Positions 34,969 through 44,296 of a DNA stretch of 64,000 bases are shown piece after piece (within the stretch, counting starts at the first letter, position 1; every line of letters begins with the position of its first letter). A model generated the notes under the pieces. It made no database searches, was not told where the DNA came from, and saw only the letters and a list, made by a program, of their open reading frames with translations. The position numbers and the translations under genes are program-made. The DNA comes from Fulvivirga sediminis (GTDB lineage Bacteria > Bacteroidota > Bacteroidia > Cytophagales > Cyclobacteriaceae). The stretch covers positions 1 to 64,000 of the forward strand of contig NZ_JAESIY010000010.1 of NCBI RefSeq assembly GCF_016757215.1. The letters are read 5' to 3'.

Positions 34969-36810
34969 TTAATAGTTGTTGAGCGCTTCCAATTCTTCTT
35001 TAAAGCTTCCTGATAAAATCGGGAATCTACACCAAGTGCGAGGGTCCACGTTAAAATCATCTACATGGAAAGATGGCGCTATGCGTTCCCTTTTCCACTG
35101 ATTTCTAGCCCATAATGTGTAAAATCTAGTAATATGCTGCTTGAGTAGATCATCAGTCTCCAGGTTCAAGAGAGATAAGGCTTTGAACACCTCCAAAGGC
35201 GATTGATGTTCCTTAATGGCCAGCTTCTCAATTTCCACTATGATGTGGTATGGCATGAGATCCGTTTCGTCAGTCTGTTTGTTTTCTAATGGTCTCAGCT
35301 CTGCACTTGGCTGTAGTGAGTTAACATGAGATAATGCCGAATAGCCCAGTTCTTGCTCTGCCCATTTTAGCCAGCCGATAATAAAATGTTTATCCACAGC
35401 GGCAATAGGAGATATACTGCCACTGGTATCTCCGTCCATAGTGGCATAGCCTACATCGCCCTCACTACGGTTAGAGGTGGTAAGTAGCAGGGCATTATTA
35501 ATATTAGCCAGCATCCAAATAATGGGAGACCTGGCCCGAGCCTGAATATTTTGAAGCGTAATGTCATCTTGCTCCCAGGTTAGGGGCCTATCAATGGCTT
35601 TTTCTATTTTTTTAGTGTATGAAGATACTTCCTCATCAATGAGCCAGTGATAGAAAGTCGCTCCCAGTTGAGAAGCCAACTCTTTAGCTGAGTTAAAGGT
35701 GTCTTCTGAACTGTTTACAGTGCCTTGATAAGCACAAGTAAAAATCGCTGAAACAATCTCATTTATATCCCTAGAGTCAATGGAGCTAAGGCCGGCTTTG
35801 GATAGAAAGAGGTCTACGCCTAGCTCTGCAACCCCTCTTCTTACCATTTCAGCTACCAATACTGCTATAGAAGAAGAATCAGCTCCTCCGCTTAATGAAA
35901 GTATAAAACCTTTGCTACGGCTTTTTCTTAGGTAGTCATACAGAGCGAGGGTCTCTGCTTTTAAAAATTCAGTATTCTTGTCTCTGGCATATTCTGACGG
36001 GGCAGGATAGGTTTCATTCTCATTGGAGAAATCCACATCTGCATAGATTAGTTCTACATCCTGAAAGGAGAGCCAGTTATTTCTTTGAATGAGGGTGCCA
36101 TGTCTGGCTATGAGTATTTCACCATCATAAATCATTCTACCTGCTTCATTGCCTAGCAGGTTAGCATATAAATAAGTGCAATGGAAATTCTTAGAACTTG
36201 TTACCACCAGCTCTTCTCTGGCGATAGTTTTATCAAAAGCGAAATGGCTGGCACTGGGGTTAAGAATGAGGTTTACCCCTTTTTCATACAGTTTGCAGGC
36301 AGGTCTTACTTCTCGCCAGGCGTCTTCACATATCTCAAAGCCCATTTTGATATCACCAAACTCAAGAACTATGTCTCCAAAATCATAGGTTTTATCATTA
36401 ATGGTTATTTTATCTACTTTTTCAGAAATGCCAGGTGTAAACCAGCGAGGCTCATAATGTACTCCATCATTAGCCAGATTTTGTTTTACATAGAAGCCTA
36501 GTATCTCCGTATCTTTTATAATACAAGTGGTATTATAATTTCTTCCTTCAAACTTTATGGGTAGGCCTATGGCTACTATTATGTCGGTGCAAAGAGGTCT
36601 TACTTTTTCTAGTTCTTGTAGCGCTCTGTCGTAAATCCAGTTGCCTAAGAATAGGTCTTCACAGCCGTAACCTGTAATACATAGCTCAGGAAGGCATAGA
36701 ATTTCCACCTTATTTTTCTGAGCTGTTTTTATGGCTTCAGCTATATGTTTATGATTACCTTCCCAGTTTAGGGCTGTTTGGTTAAGTGTTGCTCCTGCTA
36801 ATTTTGTCAT
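34969..36810 (-). CDS. nadE: glutamine-dependent NAD+ synthase
   Basis: Makes NAD+ from deamido-NAD+, ATP and glutamine; cytoplasmic. 613 aa, two domains: an N-terminal carbon-nitrogen hydrolase (glutaminase) with catalytic Glu in LCLPELCITGYG, Lys in FYVKQNLANDG and Cys in GFEICEDAW, and a C-terminal ATP-pyrophosphatase NAD synthetase with the P-loop LSLSGGADSSSIAVL, followed by TSNRSEGDVGYATMDGD. The gene lies 37 bases after rnc and 14 before lgt on the same strand. Both active sites appear complete. Confidence 0.96.
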   Translation of the reverse strand: MTKLAGATLNQTALNWEGNHKHIAEAIKTAQKNKVEILCLPELCITGYGCEDLFLGNWIYDRALQELEKVRPLCTDIIVAIGLPIKFEGRNYNTTCIIKDTEILGFYVKQNLANDGVHYEPRWFTPGISEKVDKITINDKTYDFGDIVLEFGDIKMGFEICEDAWREVRPACKLYEKGVNLILNPSASHFAFDKTIAREELVVTSSKNFHCTYLYANLLGNEAGRMIYDGEILIARHGTLIQRNNWLSFQDVELIYADVDFSNENETYPAPSEYARDKNTEFLKAETLALYDYLRKSRSKGFILSLSGGADSSSIAVLVAEMVRRGVAELGVDLFLSKAGLSSIDSRDINEIVSAIFTCAYQGTVNSSEDTFNSAKELASQLGATFYHWLIDEEVSSYTKKIEKAIDRPLTWEQDDITLQNIQARARSPIIWMLANINNALLLTTSNRSEGDVGYATMDGDTSGSISPIAAVDKHFIIGWLKWAEQELGYSALSHVNSLQPSAELRPLENKQTDETDLMPYHIIVEIEKLAIKEHQSPLEVFKALSLLNLETDDLLKQHITRFYTLWARNQWKRERIAPSFHVDDFNVDPRTWCRFPILSGSFKEELEALNNY

Positions 36811-36847
36811 GCAAAGAATGATTTTATAGGAGCGAAGATCGGAATCT

Positions 36848-37591
36848 TTACTCCAACTTCAATATTTCACAGGTTTTTTGAGCCGCATTTTGTTCTGCTT
36901 TTTTCTTGCTGGCTCCTACTCCGGTAGCCATGGGCTCATCATCTATGTATACCTGTGCGGTAAATTCGCGATGCTGTTTTTCTGCTTTTACCCCTACAAT
37001 CTCAAATTTAAGGTCTTTGTTTTCCTTTTGAGACCATTCTATGATTTTGCTCTTCCAGTTAGGGTTAGACCTAATGATCTCATTAATGTCAAAATAAGGA
37101 ATAATGAGTTTTTCCAGCACAAACTTAGTGCAGAAACGGTAGCCTTTGTCTAGATATACGGCACCAACAAGCGCCTCCAAAGTGTCTCCATAAAGAGATT
37201 TATGAGATAAGGCATTCTTTTTATTTTGGTCGTATTCTACTAGCTGGTTAAGACCAATTTTTCTACCTAGAGTATTAAGCGATTCTCTGTTTACTATACG
37301 TGAACGTATTTCTGTAAGGAAGCCTTCCTCTTTAAAAGGAAAGGTCTTGAAAAGATAATCAGCTACTATAGCGCCCAGTACCGCATCACCTAGGTACTCT
37401 AATCTTTCGTTAGATTCTTTAAGACCACGGCTATTTACCCTGGCCATAGAGCTGTGTTTTACGGCTAGCTGGTATAGCTGCAAATTAAAAGGCTTACTAC
37501 CCACAATTGTTTTAATTGCGGTAATAAGCCTTTTATCTTTTTTAGTTCTTTTTCGAAAAATGTTTACAAGGCGAGATACACCACGATGCAC
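36848..37591 (-). CDS. rnc: ribonuclease III
   Basis: Double-strand RNA endonuclease for rRNA and mRNA processing; 247 aa. The catalytic signature is NERLEYLGDAVLGAIVADYLF; the second acidic cluster is YGDTLEALVGAVYLDKG; a C-terminal double-stranded-RNA-binding domain follows (NPNWKSKIIEWSQKENK, ATGVGASKKKAEQNAAQ). The start GTG shares its first G with the fabF stop (TAGTG), so translation is coupled. acpP-fabF-rnc is a conserved Bacteroidota order. Confidence 0.95.
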   Translation of the reverse strand: MHRGVSRLVNIFRKRTKKDKRLITAIKTIVGSKPFNLQLYQLAVKHSSMARVNSRGLKESNERLEYLGDAVLGAIVADYLFKTFPFKEEGFLTEIRSRIVNRESLNTLGRKIGLNQLVEYDQNKKNALSHKSLYGDTLEALVGAVYLDKGYRFCTKFVLEKLIIPYFDINEIIRSNPNWKSKIIEWSQKENKDLKFEIVGVKAEKQHREFTAQVYIDDEPMATGVGASKKKAEQNAAQKTCEILKLE

Positions 37592-38844
37592 TATTCTTGG
37601 ATTTTTCTAAAAATTATAGAGGTATTGTGACCTCCAAAACCAAAAGTGTTACTCAAAGCAACATTAACGTCTCTTTCCTGAGCCTTATTAAAGGTAAAGT
37701 TTAGTTTATTATCCAAATTATCATCATCAGTAAAATGATTGATGGTAGGAGGGATAATACCATTCTTTATGGCAAGTATACTTGCTACCGCTTCAATGGC
37801 TCCGGCAGCACCTAGTAGGTGGCCAGTCATTGATTTAGTAGAACTAATATTTAAGTTATAAGCATGCTCCCCAAAAACCTTTTTAATGGCTAATGTTTCA
37901 CTAATATCGCCTAGTGGAGTGGATGTACCATGCACATTGATATAGTCAACATCTTCCGGTGAGATTTTGGCATCGGCCAAAGCGTTGATCATCACATTAG
38001 TAGCACCAAGTCCTTCCGGATGTGGAGCCGTAATGTGATGAGCATCAGCGGACATACCGCCACCAATTATCTCAGCGTATATTTTTGCACCTCTTGCTTT
38101 TGCATGTTCATATTCTTCAAGAATGAGCGCTCCAGCACCTTCTCCCAGTACAAATCCTTCACGATCTTTATCAAAAGGTCTTGAAGCAGTTTCAGGAGAA
38201 TCATTTCTTTCAGAAAGGGCCTTCATGGCATTAAATCCACCAATCCCGGCTTCTGTTACCGCCGCTTCGCTACCACCAGATATAGCTACATCCATATGTC
38301 CTAAACGAATGTAGTTTAATGCATCTATTAGAGCATTAGTGGCTGAAGCACAGGCAGAAACAGTAACAAAATTAGGGCCGTGAAACCCATATTTTATTGA
38401 AATGTAGCCGGCACTGATGTCTGCAATCATTTTAGGAATGAAGAAAGGGTTAAAACGCGGTGTGTTATCATTGTTCGCGTAACTTTTAACTTCTTCCTGA
38501 AAAGTCATGAGTCCTCCAATACCAGAACCCCAAATTACCCCTGCTCTATTCAAGTCGATAGAATCCAGATCTAACTGAGAATCTTTGATGGCTTCATCAG
38601 CCACCACCATGGCATACTGAGTGAAAGGGTCCATTTTTCTGGCTTCCTTTCTTTCAAAATAAGCTTCAGGATTATAGTCTTTTATCTCGCAAGCGAATTG
38701 CGTGCGAAATTTTTCAGGATCAAATCTCGTAATACGGGCTGCACCACTTACTCCTTTTGTCAAACCAGCCCAGAAATCCTGGGCGGTGTTTCCGACAGGC
38801 GTAAGGGCACCTAAACCTGTAACTACTACTCTTCTCAACGTCAT
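37591..38844 (-). CDS. fabF: beta-ketoacyl-ACP synthase II
   Basis: Elongation condensing enzyme of type II fatty-acid synthesis, 417 aa. The catalytic triad is Cys165 (VSACASATN), His305 (NVHGTSTP) and His342 (TKSMTGHLLGAAG). It follows acpP by 37 bases and overlaps rnc by one base. The acpP-fabF pairing supports FabF rather than FabB. Nothing unusual is seen. Confidence 0.97.
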   Translation of the reverse strand: MTLRRVVVTGLGALTPVGNTAQDFWAGLTKGVSGAARITRFDPEKFRTQFACEIKDYNPEAYFERKEARKMDPFTQYAMVVADEAIKDSQLDLDSIDLNRAGVIWGSGIGGLMTFQEEVKSYANNDNTPRFNPFFIPKMIADISAGYISIKYGFHGPNFVTVSACASATNALIDALNYIRLGHMDVAISGGSEAAVTEAGIGGFNAMKALSERNDSPETASRPFDKDREGFVLGEGAGALILEEYEHAKARGAKIYAEIIGGGMSADAHHITAPHPEGLGATNVMINALADAKISPEDVDYINVHGTSTPLGDISETLAIKKVFGEHAYNLNISSTKSMTGHLLGAAGAIEAVASILAIKNGIIPPTINHFTDDDNLDNKLNFTFNKAQERDVNVALSNTFGFGGHNTSIIFRKIQE

Positions 38845-38881
38845 AAAGTAGGGTTAGAATTATATAAAAGGGTGTTTTAAA

Positions 38882-39121
38882 TTAGCTTTTAACGTTTTCT
38901 TCTAAATAAGAAATTGCTTGGCCAACAGTAGAGATGTTTTCTGCCTGATCATCAGGGATTGAAATGTTGAACTCTTTCTCAAATTCCATAATTAATTCAA
39001 CAGTATCTAATGAGTCGGCTCCTAAATCATTTGTGAAGCTAGCTTCAGGAGTAACCTCTGATTCCTCAACTCCCAACTTATCAATAATAATTGATTTAAC
39101 TTTTTGTGCTATTTCAGACAT
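38882..39121 (-). CDS. acpP: acyl carrier protein
   Basis: Carries acyl chains as thioesters on 4'-phosphopantetheine attached to Ser37 ([15 protein letters not shown]). 79 aa, acidic, helical, standard size. It heads the acpP-fabF-rnc-nadE-lgt run and has the best-defined promoter in the window just upstream. Confidence 0.97.
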   Translation of the reverse strand: MSEIAQKVKSIIIDKLGVEESEVTPEASFTNDLGADSLDTVELIMEFEKEFNISIPDDQAENISTVGQAISYLEENVKS

Positions 39122-39152
39122 GTGTTTAATGTTTTAATAGTTAAAATATCTG

Positions 39153-39184
39153 CAAAGAAATGCATTAAATATAATAATGTCAAA
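39153..39184 (-). promoter_or_regulatory. promoter of acpP operon
   Basis: On the minus strand TTTG (39184-39181), a 20-nt spacer, then TTTCTTTG (39160-39153). This fits the Bacteroidota -33 TTTG / -7 TAnnTTTG promoter with a single mismatch in the -7 box and correct spacing. It is 32 bases upstream of the acpP ATG. Confidence 0.65.
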
Positions 39185-39333
39185 CAATTTATTTAAAGTT
39201 ATTATTGATGTAAAAATGCCGAATATTCACCCAAAAACTTATAATATTCGCAAATTTTAAAGAACTTTGAACCGTGATTAACAATTCTTTATTCTGGGTT
39301 GTGATAGGGCTAAACGAATCAGGAATATTCTTT

Positions 39334-39355
39334 TTTCGTGATTTTGTCCACGAAA
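39334..39355. promoter_or_regulatory. inverted repeat upstream of IPExxxVDY-pyk genes
   Basis: TTTCGTG, 8 nt, CACGAAA: a perfect 7-bp inverted repeat in the divergent region between acpP and the IPExxxVDY gene, 38 bases before its start. There is no T tract after it in either direction, so it looks more like an operator than a terminator. Confidence 0.35.
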
Positions 39356-39392
39356 GCAAATTGATTACACACATTATATTATAATATACTGA

Positions 39393-39812
39393 GTGAAAAA
39401 GACCAAGTTGTTCATAGAACACGTGTATGATTTTGACCTTTTAGGAGTGATATCCTCTGTCAGATTCTATAAAATGGCTTGGTGTATCAATAAAACCTTG
39501 TCTGTAAGACTAAAGAAAGAAGAAGATATTTCTCTTGAGGTAAAGAATGAACGAACATCATTATTCGGAAATTATATATTCGAAAATGAGAGTTGTTATT
39601 TACAGTTATATAAAAATAAATCTTTAGATGGTGAGAATGCCTATCTTATTCCAGAAATGCAACATTATGACTATCTTATAAAATCGTCTCTGGAGTATCA
39701 ATCGTTTGCGGCTGAAGAAATAATAAAAGCATTGAAAGAAGTCACATGGATTGAATATATTGCCGCTATCGAAGTAAATAATTTAAAGTCAAAAGACAAC
39801 TTTTTAACTTAA
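39393..39812 (+). CDS. IPExxxVDY family protein
   Basis: 139 aa, cytoplasmic. The motif LIPEMQHYDYLIK matches the IPExxxVDY signature of a small Bacteroidota family of unknown function. The start is GTG at 39393 (MKKTKLFIEHVYDFDLLG). The family is often next to pyruvate kinase, and here pyk starts 1 base after its stop, so the pair is clearly an operon; a regulatory link to glycolysis is only a guess. Confidence 0.85.
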   Translation: MKKTKLFIEHVYDFDLLGVISSVRFYKMAWCINKTLSVRLKKEEDISLEVKNERTSLFGNYIFENESCYLQLYKNKSLDGENAYLIPEMQHYDYLIKSSLEYQSFAAEEIIKALKEVTWIEYIAAIEVNNLKSKDNFLT

Positions 39813-39813
39813 T

Positions 39814-41244
39814 ATGGATCAGGAAATACACTTTAACAAAACGAAAATTGTGGCTACAGTGGGCCCAGCCTCTAATGATAAAGATATGCTTCGAAAGCTT
39901 ATGCAAGAAGGGGTTGATATTTTTAGGTTGAATTTTTCTCATGGTACGCATGAAGATCACTCAAAAGTGATTCAATATGTTCGTGAGTTAAATGAAGAGC
40001 TAGGAACCCATGTTTGTTTACTTCAGGATTTACAAGGCCCAAAAATAAGATTGGGTGAAGTAGAGAAAGATGCAGAAATAACCACTGGACAGAAATTTAT
40101 TATTACCACCGAAGAAATGGTTGGTACTAGTGAAAAAGCCAGTACAGTTTATCAAGGCCTGCCTGATGATGTAGTACCCGGAGATATGATACTTATCGAT
40201 GATGGTAAGATCGAACTTAAAGTGACTGGTAAAAATGGAAGAGAAGTTGAAACTGAAGTTATTTTCGGAGGTAAACTGAAGTCCAGAAAAGGTATAAACA
40301 TGCCTTATACTAAGGTTTCTGCTCCTTCATTAACAGAAAAGGACATTGCAGATTTAGAATTTGGTTTGCCTCATGATATTGAATGGGTGGCACTCTCTTT
40401 TGTAAGATCAGCTGAAGATATCCGTGACCTTAGAGGAAGAATTAAAGCGGCTGGTAAAACAAGCCGTATTATAGCTAAAGTAGAAAAGCCTGAGGCTATT
40501 AAAAATATAGATGAGATCATAGAAGAAACTGACGCCGTGATGGTGGCCAGAGGAGATTTGGGTGTGGAGATCTTCATGGAAGAGGTGCCTATGGCTCAGA
40601 AAATGATTGTAGAAAAGTGTAATAAACTGGCTAAGCCTGTAATCATTGCTACTCAAATGATGGAGAGTATGATTGAAAACCCAAGGCCTACCAGAGCTGA
40701 AACTAATGACGTGGCTAACGCGGTAATGGATGGTGCAGATGCACTTATGCTTTCTGCTGAAACTGCAGCGGGACTATTCCCTGTGGAGGTAATTCGTAGT
40801 ATGGTGAAAACTATTACTAGTGTAGAGAGACAGGCTGACGTATACTTTAAGCATGAGATGCCTGAAAAAGAAGATCCATTATTCCTTAATAATGCTTTAA
40901 TTCTTAATGCTTGTAGGTTAGCACAGTCTACTAAGGCCACTGCTATTGTGGGTATGACCGCTTCTGGTTACACTGCCTTTAAATTGGCTGCACACAGGCC
41001 TAAAGGAAATATCTTCATATTTACTCATAACAGACCTTTGCTTAATACCATGAACCTTATTTGGGGCGTAAGGGGTTTTTATTATGATAAAGCAGAGTCT
41101 ACAGATCATACTTTCGCTGATATAGAGGAAATCTTGAAAAGCAATGGATACATCCAGCAAGGTGATGTGTTTATTACTACTGCAAGTATGCCTTTAAAAG
41201 AAAGAGGAAGAACAAATACTATTAAGCTAAATGTAGTGGACTAA
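39814..41244 (+). CDS. pyk: pyruvate kinase
   Basis: Final step of glycolysis, phosphoenolpyruvate and ADP to pyruvate and ATP. 476 aa, full length. N-terminal KIVATVGPASNDKDML and RLNFSHGTHEDH; a B domain around 75-165; active-site features KGINMPYTKVSAPSLTEKD, IIAKVEKPEAIKNID, VMVARGDLGVEIFMEEVP and ATQMMESMIENPRPTRAE; a C-terminal allosteric domain. It lies one base after the IPExxxVDY gene, and a terminator follows. Confidence 0.97.
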   Translation: MDQEIHFNKTKIVATVGPASNDKDMLRKLMQEGVDIFRLNFSHGTHEDHSKVIQYVRELNEELGTHVCLLQDLQGPKIRLGEVEKDAEITTGQKFIITTEEMVGTSEKASTVYQGLPDDVVPGDMILIDDGKIELKVTGKNGREVETEVIFGGKLKSRKGINMPYTKVSAPSLTEKDIADLEFGLPHDIEWVALSFVRSAEDIRDLRGRIKAAGKTSRIIAKVEKPEAIKNIDEIIEETDAVMVARGDLGVEIFMEEVPMAQKMIVEKCNKLAKPVIIATQMMESMIENPRPTRAETNDVANAVMDGADALMLSAETAAGLFPVEVIRSMVKTITSVERQADVYFKHEMPEKEDPLFLNNALILNACRLAQSTKATAIVGMTASGYTAFKLAAHRPKGNIFIFTHNRPLLNTMNLIWGVRGFYYDKAESTDHTFADIEEILKSNGYIQQGDVFITTASMPLKERGRTNTIKLNVVD

Positions 41245-41268
41245 AAAGTTCTCTTATAAATTATAAAG

Positions 41269-41305
41269 AAGGCTGCTCTTTACTAAGGGCAGCCTTTATT
41301 TTTAT
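41269..41305 (+). terminator. terminator of pyk
   Basis: An 8-bp stem (AAGGCTGC 41269-41276 with GCAGCCTT 41289-41296) is followed by a T-rich tract (TATTTTTAT). On the other strand only a weak T-rich stretch follows, so its use by the NFACT transcript is uncertain. Confidence 0.7.
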
Positions 41306-41325
41306 ATTAGCTTTTAGTGGTATAA

Positions 41326-42876
41326 TTATAGTTCATTGCTAGGAGGAACTAATACCACGCTTTCTTCTTTATCAACCGCCACCATACCTGCTGGGTCACC
41401 TTTTCTTTTTCTTACAAACTTTCTTGGTGTAACTATCACAGGGCATAGGGTGTCATTTTTTCTTTTGGAATAGTATGCCGCCAGTTGCGCTGCTTTTTCT
41501 ATTACATGCTGAGGAAATGTTTTTCCTGCCTGATGCTTGATGAGTACATGGGAGCCGTTCACATCCTTGGCATGGAGCCAAAGATCATCTTTATAAGCAT
41601 ATTGCTGAAGTAGTAAATCATTGTTTCTCGCATTTTTTCCAATCCAAAGGTGCCAGCCGTTATAAACAAAGCTCATAAATGGCTTTGGTTGCTGCTCATT
41701 TTTTTCTGAATTACTCTTTTTAGTAAGATTTTTTAAGGCTTTAATGTCATCAGTGCTCTCTATAGTCTCTTTTTTTAGCATAAGCTCTAGTAGAAGGTCT
41801 TCCTTTTGAGATAGATTTTTCTCCAGGGCTTTTATTTCTAGTGCCTGATTTTTAGATTTTCGGTAATAGTTTTCAGCGTTTTTTTGAGGTGAGAGGTCTC
41901 GCTTTAGCTTGATGTTTATGGGCGCATTGTTATCGTAGAAATTATCTAGAGTGGCTTCTGCAGAGCGGGGAGGTATAGCGTGCAGGTTAGCCATAATAAT
42001 GTCGGCAAGCTGGCTGTAGTTTTGGTTTTGCTCTATTCCTTTGAGCTTATCTCCGGTTTTTTTGATATATCCCTCACTCTTTCTGATGCTTTTTTCTATA
42101 TCAGAAAGGAGTTGTTTTTTGAGCTGACGAATGCTTTCATCAGAAATATATTTGATGAAAAAGTGATTTATTGCAGCCACCGGATCAGAAAGTTCTTCGA
42201 TTATGGAGCCGGTTTTAATGAGGCTAAGCGTAAGTTTCGAATTGATTTCTGATACAAAGAAATTTGGAGATTCGAGCTGTTCTACTGTTTCTTGTATGGC
42301 CTTCCATTGTTGCTCTATGGTTAGCTCTTCGTAGTTAATGCTTTTGAAGTACTCTTTTATTACCGGTCCAAAAGTTGGGTAGAGTTTTTTGAAATTTCCC
42401 TGCTCTTTTAAGAAGTGATCATAGCTTTGATCGATAGGCCTATCAAGTTCATTAATACTGATATCAAAATCATTTTTAAGGCCTTTTTTGAAGACTTCTA
42501 TAATAGATTCTTCATTGAAAAGAATAATATTAGACCGATTGCCATGCATTTTGAAGAGTAGCTGATAACCCTCTGTAAATTGTAGGGCAAAGCATCTCTC
42601 GTTGACAAACATGCGTATACCAGTCACTTTTTTGCCTATGAGATCCTCAAAGAGGTCTACACTGTTTTTTCTGGCTCGGCTAAAGTTATTGGGCAGTGAG
42701 AGGCAGCAAAAGGCAGGTGAAAGATGAGCTTTTATGTAAATATCGTCTTTACCAGCAAAAGCAAAGATAAGCTCGTTTTTATTTTGAGTAAAGCATTCTA
42801 CTAGTTCTGCATTATTAAGTTGAGAAGAAAGTGAATTGGTAAGATGCTTTAAAAAGTAGTAGTTATTATGCATCAA
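41326..42876 (-). CDS. NFACT family protein (RqcH/Rqc2-like)
   Basis: 516 aa. NFACT-N domain (about 1-200), a coiled-coil middle (about 250-380) and a C-terminal NFACT-R (DUF814) domain (about 400-510) with HLWIGKNARNNDLLL, DLWLHAKDVNGSHVLIKH and CPVIVTPRKFVRKRKGDPAGMV. Family members (RqcH, Rqc2) bind stalled 50S subunits and tRNA and add C-terminal Ala tails in ribosome quality control. The DR pair needed for tRNA binding in B. subtilis RqcH appears here as Glu93-Arg94 (VNERCFALQF), a conservative change. It is the last gene of a minus-strand cluster with a hybrid kinase, with no gap after the MBL gene. Confidence 0.88.
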   Translation of the reverse strand: MMHNNYYFLKHLTNSLSSQLNNAELVECFTQNKNELIFAFAGKDDIYIKAHLSPAFCCLSLPNNFSRARKNSVDLFEDLIGKKVTGIRMFVNERCFALQFTEGYQLLFKMHGNRSNIILFNEESIIEVFKKGLKNDFDISINELDRPIDQSYDHFLKEQGNFKKLYPTFGPVIKEYFKSINYEELTIEQQWKAIQETVEQLESPNFFVSEINSKLTLSLIKTGSIIEELSDPVAAINHFFIKYISDESIRQLKKQLLSDIEKSIRKSEGYIKKTGDKLKGIEQNQNYSQLADIIMANLHAIPPRSAEATLDNFYDNNAPINIKLKRDLSPQKNAENYYRKSKNQALEIKALEKNLSQKEDLLLELMLKKETIESTDDIKALKNLTKKSNSEKNEQQPKPFMSFVYNGWHLWIGKNARNNDLLLQQYAYKDDLWLHAKDVNGSHVLIKHQAGKTFPQHVIEKAAQLAAYYSKRKNDTLCPVIVTPRKFVRKRKGDPAGMVAVDKEESVVLVPPSNEL

Positions 42877-43638
42877 TTAAATCTCTATTGTTAATCCATC
42901 GTAAGCAAGATGAACGTTTTCAGGGAGAGTTGGTTCTATTTCTTTATGCAACCCCATTTTGTGGCTGATGTGAGTGAGGTAGGTCTTTTCCGCATTTATT
43001 TCTTTGGCGAGCTCCAGGGCTTCTTCCAGGTTAAAATGCGAAATATGTTGTTCTTGTTGTAGCGCGTTTAGCAGTAGCACTTTGGAGCCTTTTATTTTTT
43101 CTTTTTGCTCTTCGCTTATGTAGTTGGCATCGGTGATATAGGTGAAATCTTTTATCCTAAAACCAAAAACAGGAAGCTTATAGTGCATCACTTCAATAGG
43201 CATAAATTCAATTCCTTCTACCTCAAAAGGCTGTTCTGTGATTTCATTTACATAGATTTGAGGTACTCCCGGGTATTTCTTTTCAGCAAAAGCATAGCTG
43301 AACTCTTGCTTCAGCTGATCTATTACTCTGCTGCGAGCATAGATAGGCATATCCTTCTGCTGTTTGAAGTTGAAGGCGCGTACATCATCCAAGCCTGCTG
43401 TATGATCTTTGTGCTCATGGGTGAAGATAACGGCATCCAGCTGTGTTATTCTTTCTCTTAAGACCTGATGTCTGAAATCAGGTCCTGTGTCTATAATAAA
43501 GCTTTTGCCATTTATTTCTATGTGTATAGAAGTGCGTGTTCTTTTGTCATGCCAATCCAGAGATTTGCATACTTCGCAGGTACACGCTATAACTGGTACC
43601 CCTTGAGATGTGCCGGTGCCTAATGTAGTTACCTTCAC
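42877..43638 (-). CDS. MBL-fold metallo-hydrolase (PhnP-like)
   Basis: 253 aa with the metallo-beta-lactamase metal motif FTHEHKDHTAGLDDVRAFNF and N-terminal TTLGTGTSQGVPVIACTCEVC; the Cys-rich CTCEVC start resembles PhnP-like phosphodiesterases (cyclic ribose phosphate or RNA-like substrates). A later Asp/His set (YITDAN, LTHISHKMG) completes the metal site. It overlaps the upstream 91-aa gene by 4 bases and directly precedes the NFACT gene, so it is within an operon. The substrate is unknown. Confidence 0.88.
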   Translation of the reverse strand: MKVTTLGTGTSQGVPVIACTCEVCKSLDWHDKRTRTSIHIEINGKSFIIDTGPDFRHQVLRERITQLDAVIFTHEHKDHTAGLDDVRAFNFKQQKDMPIYARSRVIDQLKQEFSYAFAEKKYPGVPQIYVNEITEQPFEVEGIEFMPIEVMHYKLPVFGFRIKDFTYITDANYISEEQKEKIKGSKVLLLNALQQEQHISHFNLEEALELAKEINAEKTYLTHISHKMGLHKEIEPTLPENVHLAYDGLTIEI

Positions 43639-43910
43639 AACTCAATGGAGGTTTGTGCCAGTTCATCATATAGCTTTTGGTTTTTCTCACTGAGCTGATC
43701 CTTATTTATGGATACGGTTTTTATAATGTCTAACAGGCAATTGATCTTACCATCAAGGGCAAAATATTTGTTTACCACTATTACTCTGTTGTCATTAAGT
43801 ACGCACCAGCCAGATTTGAAATTACCTTTTTCATATCTTAATATATACTCTGTCTCAGCAAGCAGATCTTCAAGCTTATTTAAAAAGTGATTAGAGTATT
43901 TGATAGTCAT
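43635..43910 (-). CDS. conserved hypothetical protein, 91 aa
   Basis: Small soluble protein starting MTIKYSNHFLNKLEDLLAE, then YILRYEKGNFKSGWCVLNDNRVIVVNKYFALDGKINCLLDI. The KGNFKSGxCVL and NKYFxLxGKINCLL pattern is familiar to me from Bacteroidota hypotheticals next to MBL genes, but no function is known. It overlaps the MBL gene by 4 bases and lies 6 bases after the response regulator. Confidence 0.8.
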   Translation of the reverse strand: MTIKYSNHFLNKLEDLLAETEYILRYEKGNFKSGWCVLNDNRVIVVNKYFALDGKINCLLDIIKTVSINKDQLSEKNQKLYDELAQTSIEL

Positions 43911-43916
43911 TTTTTA

Positions 43917-44285
43917 TCAGCTATGTTTTTTTACCGCATTAACTAATGCGTCATAATCTAAAGGTTTTATTAGGTATTCGTTAATGCCGGCCTCGTCAAA
44001 GTCAGTTTTTGAATAGTTTTTGTAATTCCCGGAAATAGCTATGATAGGAATATTAGCTTTGTTGCTGTCTTTAAGACCGCGTATTTTTTTCGCTAATTCC
44101 ATACCGTTAGCTCCGGGTAAAATAATGTCTAATATCAAAACATCATAATTACCGCCTTCTATTTCGCTTAAAACTTTAGTGCCGGACTTTATCCCTTTAA
44201 AGTCATACCCCTGTCCCTGAAAGATTTTCTTTGATAGGGTTTGGATTACTGGACTGTCATCCGCAAGTAAGATTTTCTTTGCCAT
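43917..44285 (-). CDS. response regulator, single receiver domain
   Basis: 122 aa, one CheY-like receiver and no output domain. Asp9-Asp10 (LLADDSPVIQT), phospho-acceptor Asp53 (VLILDIILPG), a conserved Ser/Thr in IPIIAISGNYKN and Lys in LIKPLD are all present. It starts 11 bases after the hybrid kinase gene, making this kinase the probable partner, perhaps via its Hpt domain. Output must come through protein contacts. Confidence 0.93.
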   Translation of the reverse strand: MAKKILLADDSPVIQTLSKKIFQGQGYDFKGIKSGTKVLSEIEGGNYDVLILDIILPGANGMELAKKIRGLKDSNKANIPIIAISGNYKNYSKTDFDEAGINEYLIKPLDYDALVNAVKKHS

Positions 44286-44296
44286 CTAATATCAAT

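Noticed and set aside
39189-39422. 77-aa minus-strand frame between acpP and the IPExxxVDY gene
   Set aside because: It covers the acpP promoter and overlaps the start of the IPExxxVDY gene; composition is Ile/Asn/Phe-rich with no domain, typical of a chance frame in AT-rich DNA.
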